Source: Arthrobacter sp. MYb214 (GTDB taxonomy: Bacteria; Actinomycetota; Actinomycetes; Actinomycetales; Micrococcaceae). Taken from it: a stretch of 64,000 bases of DNA. Position 1 is the stretch's first letter; every line of letters starts with the position of its first letter. The notes below the pieces were generated by a model. It was given only the letters and a program-made list of their open reading frames with translations, searched no databases and was not told the DNA's origin. Where the stretch lies: assembly GCF_002979865.1 (NCBI RefSeq), contig NZ_PCPZ01000002.1:310001-374000 (forward strand), read 5' to 3'. Below, piece by piece: positions 1-8,949 of this stretch. The position numbers and the translations under genes are program-made.

Positions 1-1
1 T

Positions 2-415
2 ACGGAGAAGGTCAGCAACCTGGGCTACTCCACCAGCCGCACCCTTAAGATCGTGGCCACGGATACCGAAGGCCAGAGCAAGTCCTGGTCCAAAACGGAT
101 CAGACCAATCCTAAGCCGGCCCGTTCGGTGAAGCTGTCCGAAGGACCGTTGTACAACGGCTACGCGAACTCCACCTGCCCGCCGAACTGCTACAAGTACC
201 ACGTGGAGCTCTACGACTTCGACCCGGGCACCCACACCTACCTGGCGCAGTGCTACCACTCCAAGGGAATGTTCTCGGATAATTACGTGACCTTCAACGT
301 CGACGGCAATGGCCGGGCCTCCAAGGACTTGCCATGCGTGATCGAATCGGGATATGCCCAGCCGTACTTCGCGAAAATCGACGGCACGGAATCCGACCGG
401 GTTAATTTCAGATAA
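2..415 (+). CDS. C-terminal end of a large Ig/fibronectin-III-type secreted protein (5' partial)
   Basis: The reading frame is open from the left edge, so the gene starts outside the window; only the last 137 residues are visible. The beginning (pattern TSRTLKIVATD) reads like the last strand of an Fn3/Ig-like beta-sandwich. It is followed by a small Cys-containing end domain with four Cys (CPPNC, AQCYHS, LPCVIES), probably disulfide-linked outside the cell. Large Ig/Fn3 repeat proteins commonly lie upstream of MoxR-DUF58-transglutaminase clusters in actinobacteria, and that is the position here: the MoxR start codon follows 49 nt after this stop. I infer a surface or secreted protein that the downstream envelope module handles. 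The total length, signal peptide and repeat number cannot be seen. Confidence 0.6.
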   Translation, partial: TEKVSNLGYSTSRTLKIVATDTEGQSKSWSKTDQTNPKPARSVKLSEGPLYNGYANSTCPPNCYKYHVELYDFDPGTHTYLAQCYHSKGMFSDNYVTFNVDGNGRASKDLPCVIESGYAQPYFAKIDGTESDRVNFR

Positions 416-464
416 GCGCGGCATCGGCCGAGCATCAAGACGTACAGAAAGAACAAACACTGCC

Positions 465-1475
465 ATGACCATGAGCACCGAGCAGGCCAACTGGTTCTGC
501 GATACCTTCGCCAAATTGGTGTCCAATGTCGGACTGTCCGTGCTGGGCAAGGACCAGGCCATCAAGCTGGTGCTAACTGCCATGCTCACCGAAGGGCACG
601 TGCTGCTCGAAGACGCACCGGGCACCGGCAAGACCATGCTGGCCCGCTCGCTGGCCGCCACGGTGCGGGGCAGCAACTCGCGCATCCAATTCACCCCGGA
701 CCTGTTGCCCTCGGACGTCACCGGCATCACCATCTACGACCAGCGCAGCGGGCAGTTCGACTTCCACCATGGACCGATCTTCGCCAACCTCGTGCTGGCC
801 GATGAGATCAACCGCGCGTCTCCAAAGACCCAGTCGGCGTTGCTGGAAGTCATGGAAGAAGGGCGGGTCACCGTCGATGGCACCACCTACCCGCAGGCTC
901 GCCCGTTCATGGTGATTGCCACCCAGAACCCGATCGAGCAGGCCGGTACCTACCGGCTGCCCGAAGCCCAGCTGGACCGTTTCCTGATCAAGACCTCCAT
1001 CGGGTATCCGGACCGGGAAGCCACCGTGGCGCTGCTTTCGGGCAGTACCCAGCGTGACCGCTCGACCGCGCTGAGCGCCATCATCACTACCGAAGCAGTG
1101 GTGGAAATGGCCGAGCTGGCAACCACCGTGCATGTGGACACCGCCGTGCTGGAGTACGTCGCGGCGCTGTGCGAAGCGACCCGCGAAGTTCCGGAAACCC
1201 GTTTGGGAGTTTCGGTCCGCGGAGCCCTGGCGATGGTGCGCGCGGCCAAGGTGTGGGCTGCCAGCCAGGGACGGAACTACGTGCTGCCGGATGACATCAA
1301 GGAATTGGCGCCCTATATCTTCACCCATCGCCTGGTGCTGGACCCGGAAGCGGAATTCACCGGCACCACCTCCGCCCAGGTCATCACCTCGGTGCTGCGC
1401 AAGGTCCCGGCCCCAACCCGCCGTGGCAATGAAGACTCCGCTCCGGCCGCCGGCAAGGACCAGGACGAGCATTAA
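465..1475 (+). CDS. MoxR-family AAA+ ATPase
   Basis: 336-residue MoxR-type AAA+ ATPase, a chaperone-like ATPase that usually works with a DUF58 and/or vWA partner. Walker A is EDAPGTGKT (about residues 49-57, Lys56), Walker B is LVLADE (Asp113, Glu114), and the family signature NRASPKTQSALLEVMEE follows. A sensor-1-like ATQNP and the C-terminal lid are present. I chose ATG 465, with a weak AGAAAG upstream; a second ATG lies two codons in, and the longer open frame reaching back to 354 overlaps the upstream gene and has no MoxR-like sequence. The stop overlaps the next start (TAATG), so it is translationally linked to the DUF58 gene. The family call is certain; the client is unknown. Confidence 0.93.
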   Translation: MTMSTEQANWFCDTFAKLVSNVGLSVLGKDQAIKLVLTAMLTEGHVLLEDAPGTGKTMLARSLAATVRGSNSRIQFTPDLLPSDVTGITIYDQRSGQFDFHHGPIFANLVLADEINRASPKTQSALLEVMEEGRVTVDGTTYPQARPFMVIATQNPIEQAGTYRLPEAQLDRFLIKTSIGYPDREATVALLSGSTQRDRSTALSAIITTEAVVEMAELATTVHVDTAVLEYVAALCEATREVPETRLGVSVRGALAMVRAAKVWAASQGRNYVLPDDIKELAPYIFTHRLVLDPEAEFTGTTSAQVITSVLRKVPAPTRRGNEDSAPAAGKDQDEH

Positions 1476-2794
1476 TGAGCAGACGAGCTAAGCGTTCTGC
1501 ACGGAGCACCAGGCTGAATCGCAGGGCCGAAATGTCGCTGACCATGGCCAGCGAAGCAATGCAGGTGCTGCGCGAATACCTGCGCCCTGCAACAGCGCGG
1601 GTCAAGGAATTCAGCACCCGTTTCCTCGCACCGGTCACCACGGTCATTTCGCCGCTGGGCTTCGTGCTGCTGGGTACAGCGATTCTCCTGTGGATCCTGG
1701 GCGCCAGTTTCGGCTGGCAGGAGGCCCTGCTCGGCGCCTTCATGGCCACCTTGCTGCTGCTGGCTTCCGTGGGATTCATCCTGGGCCGCAATGATTTCAG
1801 CGTGGACCTGGACCTGCACCGCACCCGTGTCGCTGTGGGGGACCGCGCCGTTGGCGCCCTGCAGGTGGCCAACCAGGCCTCGCGCAGCGCAGCGCCGGTG
1901 ATGATGGAACTTCCGGTAGGCCATGGTGCCGCCCAGTTCCGGATCCCGCGCCTGGAGCCGCAAGGAACGCACGAAGACCTGTTCACCATCCCGACCCAGC
2001 GCCGCCAGGTGCTGGAGGTGGGGCCGGTCCGCTCGGTCCGCCAGGACCCCTTCGCCATTCTGCGCCGGCAGGTGAAATGGACCGACCGCTACGAGCTGTT
2101 CATCCATCCGCGCACCACCGCGCTCGATGGCTCCTCTGCTGGTTTCATCCGCGACCTCGAAGGCATGCCCACTTCGGATCTCTCGAACTCCGATGTGTCC
2201 TTCCACGCCCTGCGCGAATACCAGGCAGGAGACGACCGCCGCCATATCCACTGGAAGTCAACGGCGCGTACCGGTGAATTGATGGTCCGCCAGTTCGAAG
2301 AGACCCGGCGTTCGCACCTGGCACTGAGCCTGAGCACCAATCTGGACGAGTACTGCGAGGCGCACGCAGAGGAAGATTTCGAACTGGCTATTTCGGTCGC
2401 TGCCTCCATCGGGCAGCAGGCAGTGGCGGAACAGCGCAAGCTGGCCATCGTGACCCAGCAAGGTCCGGTGCGCACCGACAGCGGCCGCATGATGATGGAC
2501 TCGCTGACCCGCATCGAAGCAGCCGCTGGCCAGCGCGAGAACCTGGTGCAGGTGGTTCGCCACACCGCCGATATCGTGCCCGGAGCGTCGGTGCTTTTCT
2601 TCCTCACCGGCACCAGGACCAGTGCAAAGTCGCTGCGTGAAGCCTGGATGCATGTGCCTGCCGGAGTGCGCGCCATCGCTATCAGGTGCGAGACCGGCAT
2701 GGAGCCGACGCGCTCGAACATTGGCGAGCTGACGGTACTGAGCCTGGGCAAGCTGGAAGAACTCGGCTTGATGCTGCGAAAGGCCGTGGCATGA
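1475..2794 (+). CDS. DUF58 domain membrane protein
   Basis: 439-residue protein. Two hydrophobic segments lie at about residues 50-105, followed by a cytoplasmic beta-rich region and the DUF58 signature LREYQAGDDRRHIHWKS near residue 250, then a vWA-like C-terminal half. DUF58 proteins nearly always accompany MoxR ATPases and are thought to be their partners. The Arg/Lys-rich N-terminus precedes the membrane segments. It overlaps moxR by one base and the next gene by four (ATGA), so the three are a coupled unit. Molecular activity is unknown for the family. Confidence 0.9.
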   Translation: MSRRAKRSARSTRLNRRAEMSLTMASEAMQVLREYLRPATARVKEFSTRFLAPVTTVISPLGFVLLGTAILLWILGASFGWQEALLGAFMATLLLLASVGFILGRNDFSVDLDLHRTRVAVGDRAVGALQVANQASRSAAPVMMELPVGHGAAQFRIPRLEPQGTHEDLFTIPTQRRQVLEVGPVRSVRQDPFAILRRQVKWTDRYELFIHPRTTALDGSSAGFIRDLEGMPTSDLSNSDVSFHALREYQAGDDRRHIHWKSTARTGELMVRQFEETRRSHLALSLSTNLDEYCEAHAEEDFELAISVAASIGQQAVAEQRKLAIVTQQGPVRTDSGRMMMDSLTRIEAAAGQRENLVQVVRHTADIVPGASVLFFLTGTRTSAKSLREAWMHVPAGVRAIAIRCETGMEPTRSNIGELTVLSLGKLEELGLMLRKAVA

Positions 2795-5145
2795 AACAGT
2801 CTTTGCCCCTCTGGCGCTTCGGCGTTGACGCGATCTGTCTGGGATTGGCCCTGGTCCTTGGTGCCCTGGGTCTCCTGGACGCCTACGGCGCGAGCTTGAA
2901 CTTCATCCTGGCTGCCGTCGGCGGAATTGTTGCCGGTCTTGCATTGGCCTGGGCCAATGTGCACTTCAAGCTGGGTACTTGGCGGACCATGGCCCTGTTC
3001 GCACTGCTGTACCTCGTGCTGGGCACGCCGTTGGCGACTCCACGCGAGGCTGCCTTCGGAATCTTGCCCACCGGGCAATCCCTGCGCACCTTGCTGACCG
3101 GCCTGGTCTTCAGCTGGAAAGACATGCTCACCGTGGCGCCACCGGTAGGCTCCTACGGCGGCGTATTGATCGTGGCCTTCCTTTCCGCGCTGCTCACCGC
3201 GCTGCTGGCCGGCTTGGTGGCCTGGCATTTGCGCTCGCCGTATTGGACTTTGCTGCCGCTGCTGGCGATGTTCGTGCTGGGTATTGTTTTCGGCACCCGC
3301 GACGTGCCGATGCCGATCGCCCGTGGCGTCGCCTTGATTGCGGTATTGGTCGGTTGGCTTGCCTGGCGGCGCTTTATGGACACGCGCATTTCCGGCGGAT
3401 TCAGCTCGCTGAACCACGAGCAGCTTGACTCCCATGGCGGCCAGCAGATGTTGCTGCGCCGCATCATTGCCGGAGCCCTGGTGCTGGCCGGAGCCGGCGT
3501 AGCGACCGCCGCGGCCACTCCGCTGCTGGCCCCCGAAACCCCGCGCCAGGTGTGGCGCGATGCGTTGGAACCACCGGTGGATCTCTACGATTATCCAAGC
3601 CCGCTGACGAGTTTCCGCAAGTATGTGAAGACAATGGCTGACGACACCCTGCTGACCGTCAAGGGCTTGCCAAAGGGCGAGCGCATCCGCTTGGCCGCAT
3701 TGGATTCCTACAACGGCATGGTCATCAACGTGGATCCTTCCGCTGGTGGCAGTTTTGCCCCCGTGGGTGATGCCAGCGATATTCGTTCTGCCCAGACGCT
3801 GGAAGGCCGCGAAGCGGCTGAACTTGAAATCTCGATCCAGGACTATGAAGGGGTGTGGGTTCCTTCCGGAGGCAAGCTCATGGGCTTGGATCTGGCCGGC
3901 GGTCGTGAAGATGAACTGGCCCGTTCCCTGTTCTACAGCGATACCTCTGAAAGCGCGCTGAGCTCCATTGGCCTGGAGAAGGGCGATGCCTACACGGCTA
4001 AGGTGCTCTTCCCCGCCAAGCCGAGCGATGACCAGCTCAATGAACTGGATTTGGCGCAGTTCCGCATGCCAGAGCTGGCCAATGTGCCAGCCACGGCGGG
4101 AGCCAAGGCCGCCGAATTCACCGGTACGGCACGCGGCGACCTGCAGCGCGTGCGGAGCATTGAAGCCATGCTTTCCGGAACCGGATTCTTCTCCAACGGC
4201 ACCGAGGGCCAGGTTCCCTCGCTCTCCGGGCACGGAGCGGGACGTATCACCAGCCTGCTCGATGCCGAGCAGATGATCGGCGATGACGAGCAGTATGCTG
4301 TCGCGATGGCGCTGATGGCCCGCGAGCAAGGGATCCCTGCGCGCGTAGTCATGGGTTTCTACCCGGAGGAATACGCGCCGGGGAAAGCCGTTGAAATCAA
4401 GGGGTCCGATGTTCATGCCTGGGTGGAGATCGCTTTCGAGGAAATAGGCTGGGTTGCTTTCAACCCGACGCCGAATGAAGACGAGCAGCCCACTCCTCCG
4501 GAACAGGAACCCAAGGCTGTGCCGCAGCCGCAGGTGCTGCAACCGCCACCACCGGCGCAGGAAGAAGCGGATTTGCCTCCGCAAACTGCACCGGAGCCGC
4601 AGGAAGTCGAAGAGGAACCGAAAACCTTCTGGGAACGCTGGGGCCAGGTCATCATTGTCGCCGGCATTTCGCTGGGTTCGGTGCTGCTTGTGCTCTCGCC
4701 GCTGCTGCTGGTTGCCTTGCTGAAGCTGCGCCGCAGGCAGAAGCGTTCTCAAACCGGCAGCGCCGGTGACCGCGTGAGCGGTGGCTGGCAGGAATTGCTC
4801 AGCCATGCCACTGACCACCGAATCGCGACTGCCAGCGGTGCGACCCGGCGGGAAAGTGCCGGCGTGCTGGCCGACGGTTTCCCGACGCTGTCCAGCCCGG
4901 TGCAGTCGCTGGCGCAGCGTGCGGATGCGGCGAACTTCGAGCATGAAGAACCGACCGAAGAGCAAGTGCGGAAGTACTGGGAGGATGTCATTGCGCAGAC
5001 CCAGAAGATGCAAGAGCCGCTGGGCTTCTTCGGCAAGATGCGGGTGAAATACTCTCCACGCTCTCTGATACACGAGTTGGCGGCTAAAACGGTCACCACG
5101 GCACGAACATTGCAACGGAAAAACAGGAGCAAGCCATGGCGGTAA
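2791..5145 (+). CDS. Membrane transglutaminase-like protein with degenerate active site
   Basis: 784-residue TgpA-like protein with about six N-terminal membrane segments (residues 10-250), an extracellular region with a transglutaminase-like core (about 440-570), a Pro/Glu-rich linker (about 560-615), one more membrane helix (about 620-650) and a cytoplasmic tail. In the canonical core, a Cys sits in a GYCxQFA-like motif. Here the motif reads GDDEQYA (497-503), placing Asp499 at the Cys position. The His is kept (DVHAW, His542) and the third residue, usually Asp before PT, is Asn558 (FNPTP). It therefore looks like a non-catalytic transglutaminase fold, perhaps a binding or scaffolding domain. 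ATG 2791 overlaps the DUF58 stop; the end overlaps the next gene by 10 nt. Confidence 0.88.
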   Translation: MKQSLPLWRFGVDAICLGLALVLGALGLLDAYGASLNFILAAVGGIVAGLALAWANVHFKLGTWRTMALFALLYLVLGTPLATPREAAFGILPTGQSLRTLLTGLVFSWKDMLTVAPPVGSYGGVLIVAFLSALLTALLAGLVAWHLRSPYWTLLPLLAMFVLGIVFGTRDVPMPIARGVALIAVLVGWLAWRRFMDTRISGGFSSLNHEQLDSHGGQQMLLRRIIAGALVLAGAGVATAAATPLLAPETPRQVWRDALEPPVDLYDYPSPLTSFRKYVKTMADDTLLTVKGLPKGERIRLAALDSYNGMVINVDPSAGGSFAPVGDASDIRSAQTLEGREAAELEISIQDYEGVWVPSGGKLMGLDLAGGREDELARSLFYSDTSESALSSIGLEKGDAYTAKVLFPAKPSDDQLNELDLAQFRMPELANVPATAGAKAAEFTGTARGDLQRVRSIEAMLSGTGFFSNGTEGQVPSLSGHGAGRITSLLDAEQMIGDDEQYAVAMALMAREQGIPARVVMGFYPEEYAPGKAVEIKGSDVHAWVEIAFEEIGWVAFNPTPNEDEQPTPPEQEPKAVPQPQVLQPPPPAQEEADLPPQTAPEPQEVEEEPKTFWERWGQVIIVAGISLGSVLLVLSPLLLVALLKLRRRQKRSQTGSAGDRVSGGWQELLSHATDHRIATASGATRRESAGVLADGFPTLSSPVQSLAQRADAANFEHEEPTEEQVRKYWEDVIAQTQKMQEPLGFFGKMRVKYSPRSLIHELAAKTVTTARTLQRKNRSKPWR

Positions 5146-6233
5146 AAATGGACCTGGTAGATGCCCGAACTGCGCAGCGGCTGCTTTCGTGGCTCGTCGA
5201 CTTCCTGCCAGTACTGGTCCTCTCGGCTATTTTCCTGCCGATGATCGGATCCAGGATGGTGAACTCGCTGGATGCGCCGCAGATCATGGGCGAGATCGCC
5301 GGAACGTACATCCTGTACGGCGTCCTGGCTCTGGCCTACACGGTGTTCTTGTGGTGGTGGGAAGCTGCTGCAGGCAAGAGTCTTGGCAATGTGCTCCTCG
5401 GGTTACGCACCGCTACTGTGTCAGGCGAGCGCCCGGGCTGGGGTAAAATCATTATTCGCCGTTTGCTGATAGCCGTCGCGGGTATCGTTCCGATCCTGGG
5501 ACCGGTGCTGATGGTGATCTCCAACCAATTCGACGCGAACGGCAAGAAGCAGGGATGGCACGATAAGGCGGCCGGGACGCTGGTACTGGATATCAAGGCT
5601 GGACGGGATCCGCTGACTACCGGTGGTACCGGGGGACCGGGGTCTTTCGCGCCTGAGCAGCAGTATGCTCCGGGCCGTCGCTTCGTGGGCGAACCAGAAG
5701 AAGAGCCCGGCAAGTCCTCGGGAGTCATCGATTCGGTGCCAGGCGCCGTGCGCGCCAATGCGCCTGAGGCGCAGAAAGCAGCTCGTCCCCGTCCTGCCTC
5801 GCAGCCTAAGCCGGAGGCGAAGATCGTTGAAGTCCCTTCGTCCAAGTCCGGTGGTGACCCGGATGCAGATCTCGGTCACACGCAGATTCGTTCGCAATCG
5901 CCTGATGCCTTGCATCTGCTCTTTGACGATAGCCGGTGCCTTGACCTTGCTGGCAGCATCTTGATCGGACGCAACCCTTCCTACGCAGAGGGCGATGCAG
6001 GTGTTCACCTGGTCGCGGTGGATGATCCGGAACGCACCGTCTCCAAAACGCATCTGCTGATCGAGCCGGGCGTAGGCAGTGTCTGGGTTACGGACCGGGA
6101 TTCGGGCAACGGTTCTTCCATTGTCGATGAAGACGGAAATGTGCGCGAACTTGTCCCGGGCAAGCCGGAGCAGGCAATGATTGGCCATACGGTGTACTTC
6201 GGTGACCGCTACTTCCAGGTGGAACGTCCGTGA
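5136..6233 (+). CDS. RDD-family membrane protein with C-terminal FHA domain
   Basis: 365 residues. The N-terminal RDD domain (about 5-150) begins with the typical ARTAQRLLSWLVDFLP and has three membrane segments. A flexible Pro/Ala/Lys-rich linker follows, then an FHA domain (about 255-360) with SILIGRNPS, VSKTHLLIE and DRDSGNGSS, the usual phosphothreonine-binding landmarks (Arg in GR, Ser and His in SKTH, Asn in GNGS). FHA domains bind phosphothreonine peptides, so this protein can recruit substrates of the kinase encoded further down to the membrane. The start lies inside the end of the preceding gene, and its stop overlaps the next start (GTGA). Confidence 0.9.
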   Translation: MAVKMDLVDARTAQRLLSWLVDFLPVLVLSAIFLPMIGSRMVNSLDAPQIMGEIAGTYILYGVLALAYTVFLWWWEAAAGKSLGNVLLGLRTATVSGERPGWGKIIIRRLLIAVAGIVPILGPVLMVISNQFDANGKKQGWHDKAAGTLVLDIKAGRDPLTTGGTGGPGSFAPEQQYAPGRRFVGEPEEEPGKSSGVIDSVPGAVRANAPEAQKAARPRPASQPKPEAKIVEVPSSKSGGDPDADLGHTQIRSQSPDALHLLFDDSRCLDLAGSILIGRNPSYAEGDAGVHLVAVDDPERTVSKTHLLIEPGVGSVWVTDRDSGNGSSIVDEDGNVRELVPGKPEQAMIGHTVYFGDRYFQVERP

Positions 6234-7054
6234 CAGATACTAGCCCGGCAGCCAGCCTCAGATTCAGCCACGGCCAGGCAACGGACCGTGGACTGCGCCG
6301 CGCCTTGAACGAGGACAGCTTGCTGGCCTCGGAACGGTTGCTGGCCATTGCCGATGGCATGGGCGGACATGAAGCCGGTGAAATAGCTAGCGCCCTGTGC
6401 CTCAAGATCCTGGGTGCGGGATTCCAAGACGCCGGCACCAATCTCGATCCGGAAACCCTGGACGCGCTGCTGCTTGAAGCTGACCGCAGCATTGTGGAGG
6501 CAGGCTCCGGCCGAGCCGGAACCACACTCACTGGGGCCGTGCTGATTGATGCAAGGACCTCCAGCGGGCAGGAAGAACAACCCGAACTGCTGGTGTTCAA
6601 TGTGGGCGACTCGCGCACCTACCTGTGGGCCCAAGGATTGCTGCAACAGGTCAGCATCGATCACTCCGAAGTGCAGGAGCTGATGGATATCGGCCAGCTG
6701 GACGCCGCGCAAGCGGCCACCCATCCGCGCCGGCACGTCATCACCCGCGCATTGGGGATCAACGCCAACAGCCAACCCGATTACTGGCTGGTGCCACTAG
6801 CAGGGCACGAACGCATTCTGGTCTGCTCAGATGGGCTGAGCAGCGAAGTCGGCGACGCCGCAATCCAGGAGATCCTCACGCGTTTCCCGGATCCGCAGCA
6901 GGCGTCCGAGGAACTGGTCCAAGCGGCCATCGACGCCGGAGGACGCGATAATATCAGCGTGATCGTCGCCGACGTGCAGTATGGGCACCCCGATGATGTT
7001 GGCATTACAATCCCACGCATATCGACCACGAGCCACCAAGAGGAGAAATCATGA
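6230..7054 (+). CDS. PP2C-family Ser/Thr protein phosphatase
   Basis: 274-residue metal-dependent phosphatase. The PPM/PP2C motifs are in order: RALNEDS near the N-terminus, ADGMGGHEAGE (about 41-51), GDSRTYLW, CSDGLSSEV and GRDNISV near the end. These give the Asp set that holds two metal ions. It is soluble and has no membrane segment, unlike mycobacterial PstP, which carries a transmembrane and extracellular part. It starts with GTG in a GTGA overlap and ends in an ATGA overlap, so it lies between two FHA-protein genes. It presumably reverses phosphorylation by the operon's kinase. Confidence 0.93.
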   Translation: MTDTSPAASLRFSHGQATDRGLRRALNEDSLLASERLLAIADGMGGHEAGEIASALCLKILGAGFQDAGTNLDPETLDALLLEADRSIVEAGSGRAGTTLTGAVLIDARTSSGQEEQPELLVFNVGDSRTYLWAQGLLQQVSIDHSEVQELMDIGQLDAAQAATHPRRHVITRALGINANSQPDYWLVPLAGHERILVCSDGLSSEVGDAAIQEILTRFPDPQQASEELVQAAIDAGGRDNISVIVADVQYGHPDDVGITIPRISTTSHQEEKS

Positions 7055-8949
7055 ACGGCCTGAGTTACATTCCCGGAGACTGGTACGCCCTGGTGAATAA
7101 CCAGCACATCGTCCTGCTTCCTGCCAGCGCCAGCGCCGAACAGGTCAACGTTTTGTGGTCCAACCTCGTTGGGAAGACGACGGTGGAAGCACTGCTCTCA
7201 GAGCTGTTGCCGCTTTACCAGATGAACATTGCCGAGCTGCCGAACTTCGCTTTGGTTTCCCGGGACAGGGCACCGCATCTGGTCTTGCGGGGAGCCCCAG
7301 AATTTACCGCACGGACAGCTGCCGGTGACGAGCTGGTCAGCGGTGCCGGCATTGCGACCTGGACCGAACGCAAACTTGGCGAGTCGAAGTCATGGACTTT
7401 GAGCACCGGTTCGGCGAATCCTGAAGCTGCGTTCGCGCTGCCAATTAGCGAAGGCATTGTTCGAGTATCAAGCCTTGAGTGGGGCACCGAAGGGGACGCC
7501 GCTGCTGGTGCGCCCGCCGGTGCCGCATCCAAATCACCTGCCACCCCTTCTGCTCCGGCCAAAGCAGCTCCAAGCGTGATGGCGCCTGCCGCCGCTGCGG
7601 CCAAGCCTGCTGCGGCTCCGGCAAAGGCGCCAGCGCCAACTGCGGCTAAGCCTGCTGCTGCGCCCGCGCAGGCAAAGGCCCCCGCAGCAACGGCGGCTAA
7701 GCCTGCGGCGGCCCCCGCTGTTGCCAAGCCGGCGGCTGCTCCGGCAAAAGCTCCAGCGGCAGCGAAAGAGCCAGCGCCAGCTGCGGCTAAGCCTGCGGCG
7801 GCCCCCGCTGTTGCCAAGCCGGCGGCTGCTCCGGCAAAAGCTCCAGCGGCAGCGAAAGAACCAGTGCCAGCTGCGGCTAAGCCTGCGGCGGCGCCCGCGC
7901 AGGCAAAGACCCCCGCAGCAACCGCGGCCAAGCCTGCGGCGGTGCCCGCGCAGGCAAAGGCCCCAGCGGCAGCGAAAGAACCAGCGCCAACTGCCGCCAA
8001 GCCGGCATCCGACCCGGGCGCCGCCGCGCCGTCCAAAGAAGCAGGAGATCCCAAGGGCCCCGCAGCTGTGTTGGCACGAGCAGCCAAGGCAGCCGACGCG
8101 GCCAAGGTATCTGCACAGGGTGCCGGGGATGAGCAGACAGATGGCACGGCAACGAGTTATGCGCTGCCGCCGACCGAAGTCTCGGAAGAAACTCAGGATC
8201 CAGCACAATACGAGCAGGAAGCCTACTCGGAGGAACTATCGCTGGGCGGACAGCTGCTGGGCGCCAGAGGTGCAGCAGAGACCGTCTACGATACCGGCCA
8301 GGGCGATGATCTGGACACGATTATCAAACCGCGCCCGGGAAGTCCTGCCTCTTCGGCGCGGCCGGTTGAACCAGCCGACGACGAGCACACGATCATCCGC
8401 GGCTCCAGTGTTCCGAAATCCAGCGCCGCTTCAGGTTTGGACGCCAAGGACGGCACCGAAAATTCGGTGTCGCTGAATGAATTCATCTTGGCCCGCTCTT
8501 GCTCCAAGCGGCATCCCAACCCTCCAACTGCCTCGACCTGCCGGGAATGCGGCGAGCGCCTCACCGGCCAAGCGCAGCAAGTTCGCAAACCGGCCATGGG
8601 GCGCATGATTGTCAGCGATCACGGTGGCGCCCGCGAATACGCCCATGAACTGAACCGCTCGGTGATCCTGGGGCGCCAGCCAAGCGCAGCAGCCATCAAA
8701 TCCGACACCGAACCCCGCCTGCTGAAGGTGGAAAGCCCAAGCGGTGACATCTCCCGCTCGCACCTGCATGTGCGAGTGGAAGGATGGCATGTGCAGCTGG
8801 TTGACCTGGGTGCGACTAATGGCACCGTGCTCCTGCGCGAAGGGCAGCGGCCACGGCGCCTGTCCCGGCACCAGGAGATCATGCTGATCAACGGCGATGT
8901 TGCTGATCTGGGCGATGGCGTGAGCATACGCTTCGAGGATCTGCCGTGA
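7051..8949 (+). CDS. FHA-domain protein with Pro-Ala-Lys repeat linker and zinc ribbon
   Basis: 632 residues. An N-terminal region of about 145 residues has no family I recognise. Next come about 190 residues of Pro/Ala/Lys-rich repeats built from 30-residue units (see repeat at 7693-7872), then an acidic stretch with several DDLDTIIK/DDEHTIIR patches that resemble phosphorylatable Thr motifs. A short zinc ribbon (CSKRHPNPP, CRECG) and a C-terminal FHA domain (about 530-625; ILGRQ, SRSHLHVR, LGATNGT) follow. A strong AGGAGA precedes ATG 7051. The TIIK/TIIR motifs look like kinase targets that an FHA domain could then bind. That would be analogous to phospho-switched FHA proteins such as GarA, but this is inference. 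Confidence 0.85.
   Translation: MNGLSYIPGDWYALVNNQHIVLLPASASAEQVNVLWSNLVGKTTVEALLSELLPLYQMNIAELPNFALVSRDRAPHLVLRGAPEFTARTAAGDELVSGAGIATWTERKLGESKSWTLSTGSANPEAAFALPISEGIVRVSSLEWGTEGDAAAGAPAGAASKSPATPSAPAKAAPSVMAPAAAAAKPAAAPAKAPAPTAAKPAAAPAQAKAPAATAAKPAAAPAVAKPAAAPAKAPAAAKEPAPAAAKPAAAPAVAKPAAAPAKAPAAAKEPVPAAAKPAAAPAQAKTPAATAAKPAAVPAQAKAPAAAKEPAPTAAKPASDPGAAAPSKEAGDPKGPAAVLARAAKAADAAKVSAQGAGDEQTDGTATSYALPPTEVSEETQDPAQYEQEAYSEELSLGGQLLGARGAAETVYDTGQGDDLDTIIKPRPGSPASSARPVEPADDEHTIIRGSSVPKSSAASGLDAKDGTENSVSLNEFILARSCSKRHPNPPTASTCRECGERLTGQAQQVRKPAMGRMIVSDHGGAREYAHELNRSVILGRQPSAAAIKSDTEPRLLKVESPSGDISRSHLHVRVEGWHVQLVDLGATNGTVLLREGQRPRRLSRHQEIMLINGDVADLGDGVSIRFEDLP
7693..7872 (+). repeat. Two near-identical 90-bp tandem units inside the Pro-Ala-Lys linker
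   Basis: The segment beginning GCGGCTAAGCCTGCGGCG at 7693 recurs at 7783 and again, diverging, at 7873. The period is exactly 90 bp (30 codons). The first two copies differ at only a few positions. More degenerate units extend the pattern from about 7560 to 8010. In-frame units of this kind change copy number easily by slippage or unequal recombination. Confidence 0.85.

Noticed and set aside
2089-5115. Open frame of about 1008 codons on the minus strand
   Set aside because: It lies wholly opposite the DUF58 and transglutaminase-like genes, its product is Gln/Arg/His-rich with no family features, and the plus-strand genes have coherent domains and start overlaps.
7693-7872. CRISPR-like spacing of repeats
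   Set aside because: The units are contiguous 90-bp in-frame coding repeats with no unique spacers and no cas genes.
7215-8147. Minus-strand Ala/Gly-rich frame that resembles a repeat protein
   Set aside because: It is the complement of the Pro-Ala-Lys repeat and has no signal, start site or motif of its own.
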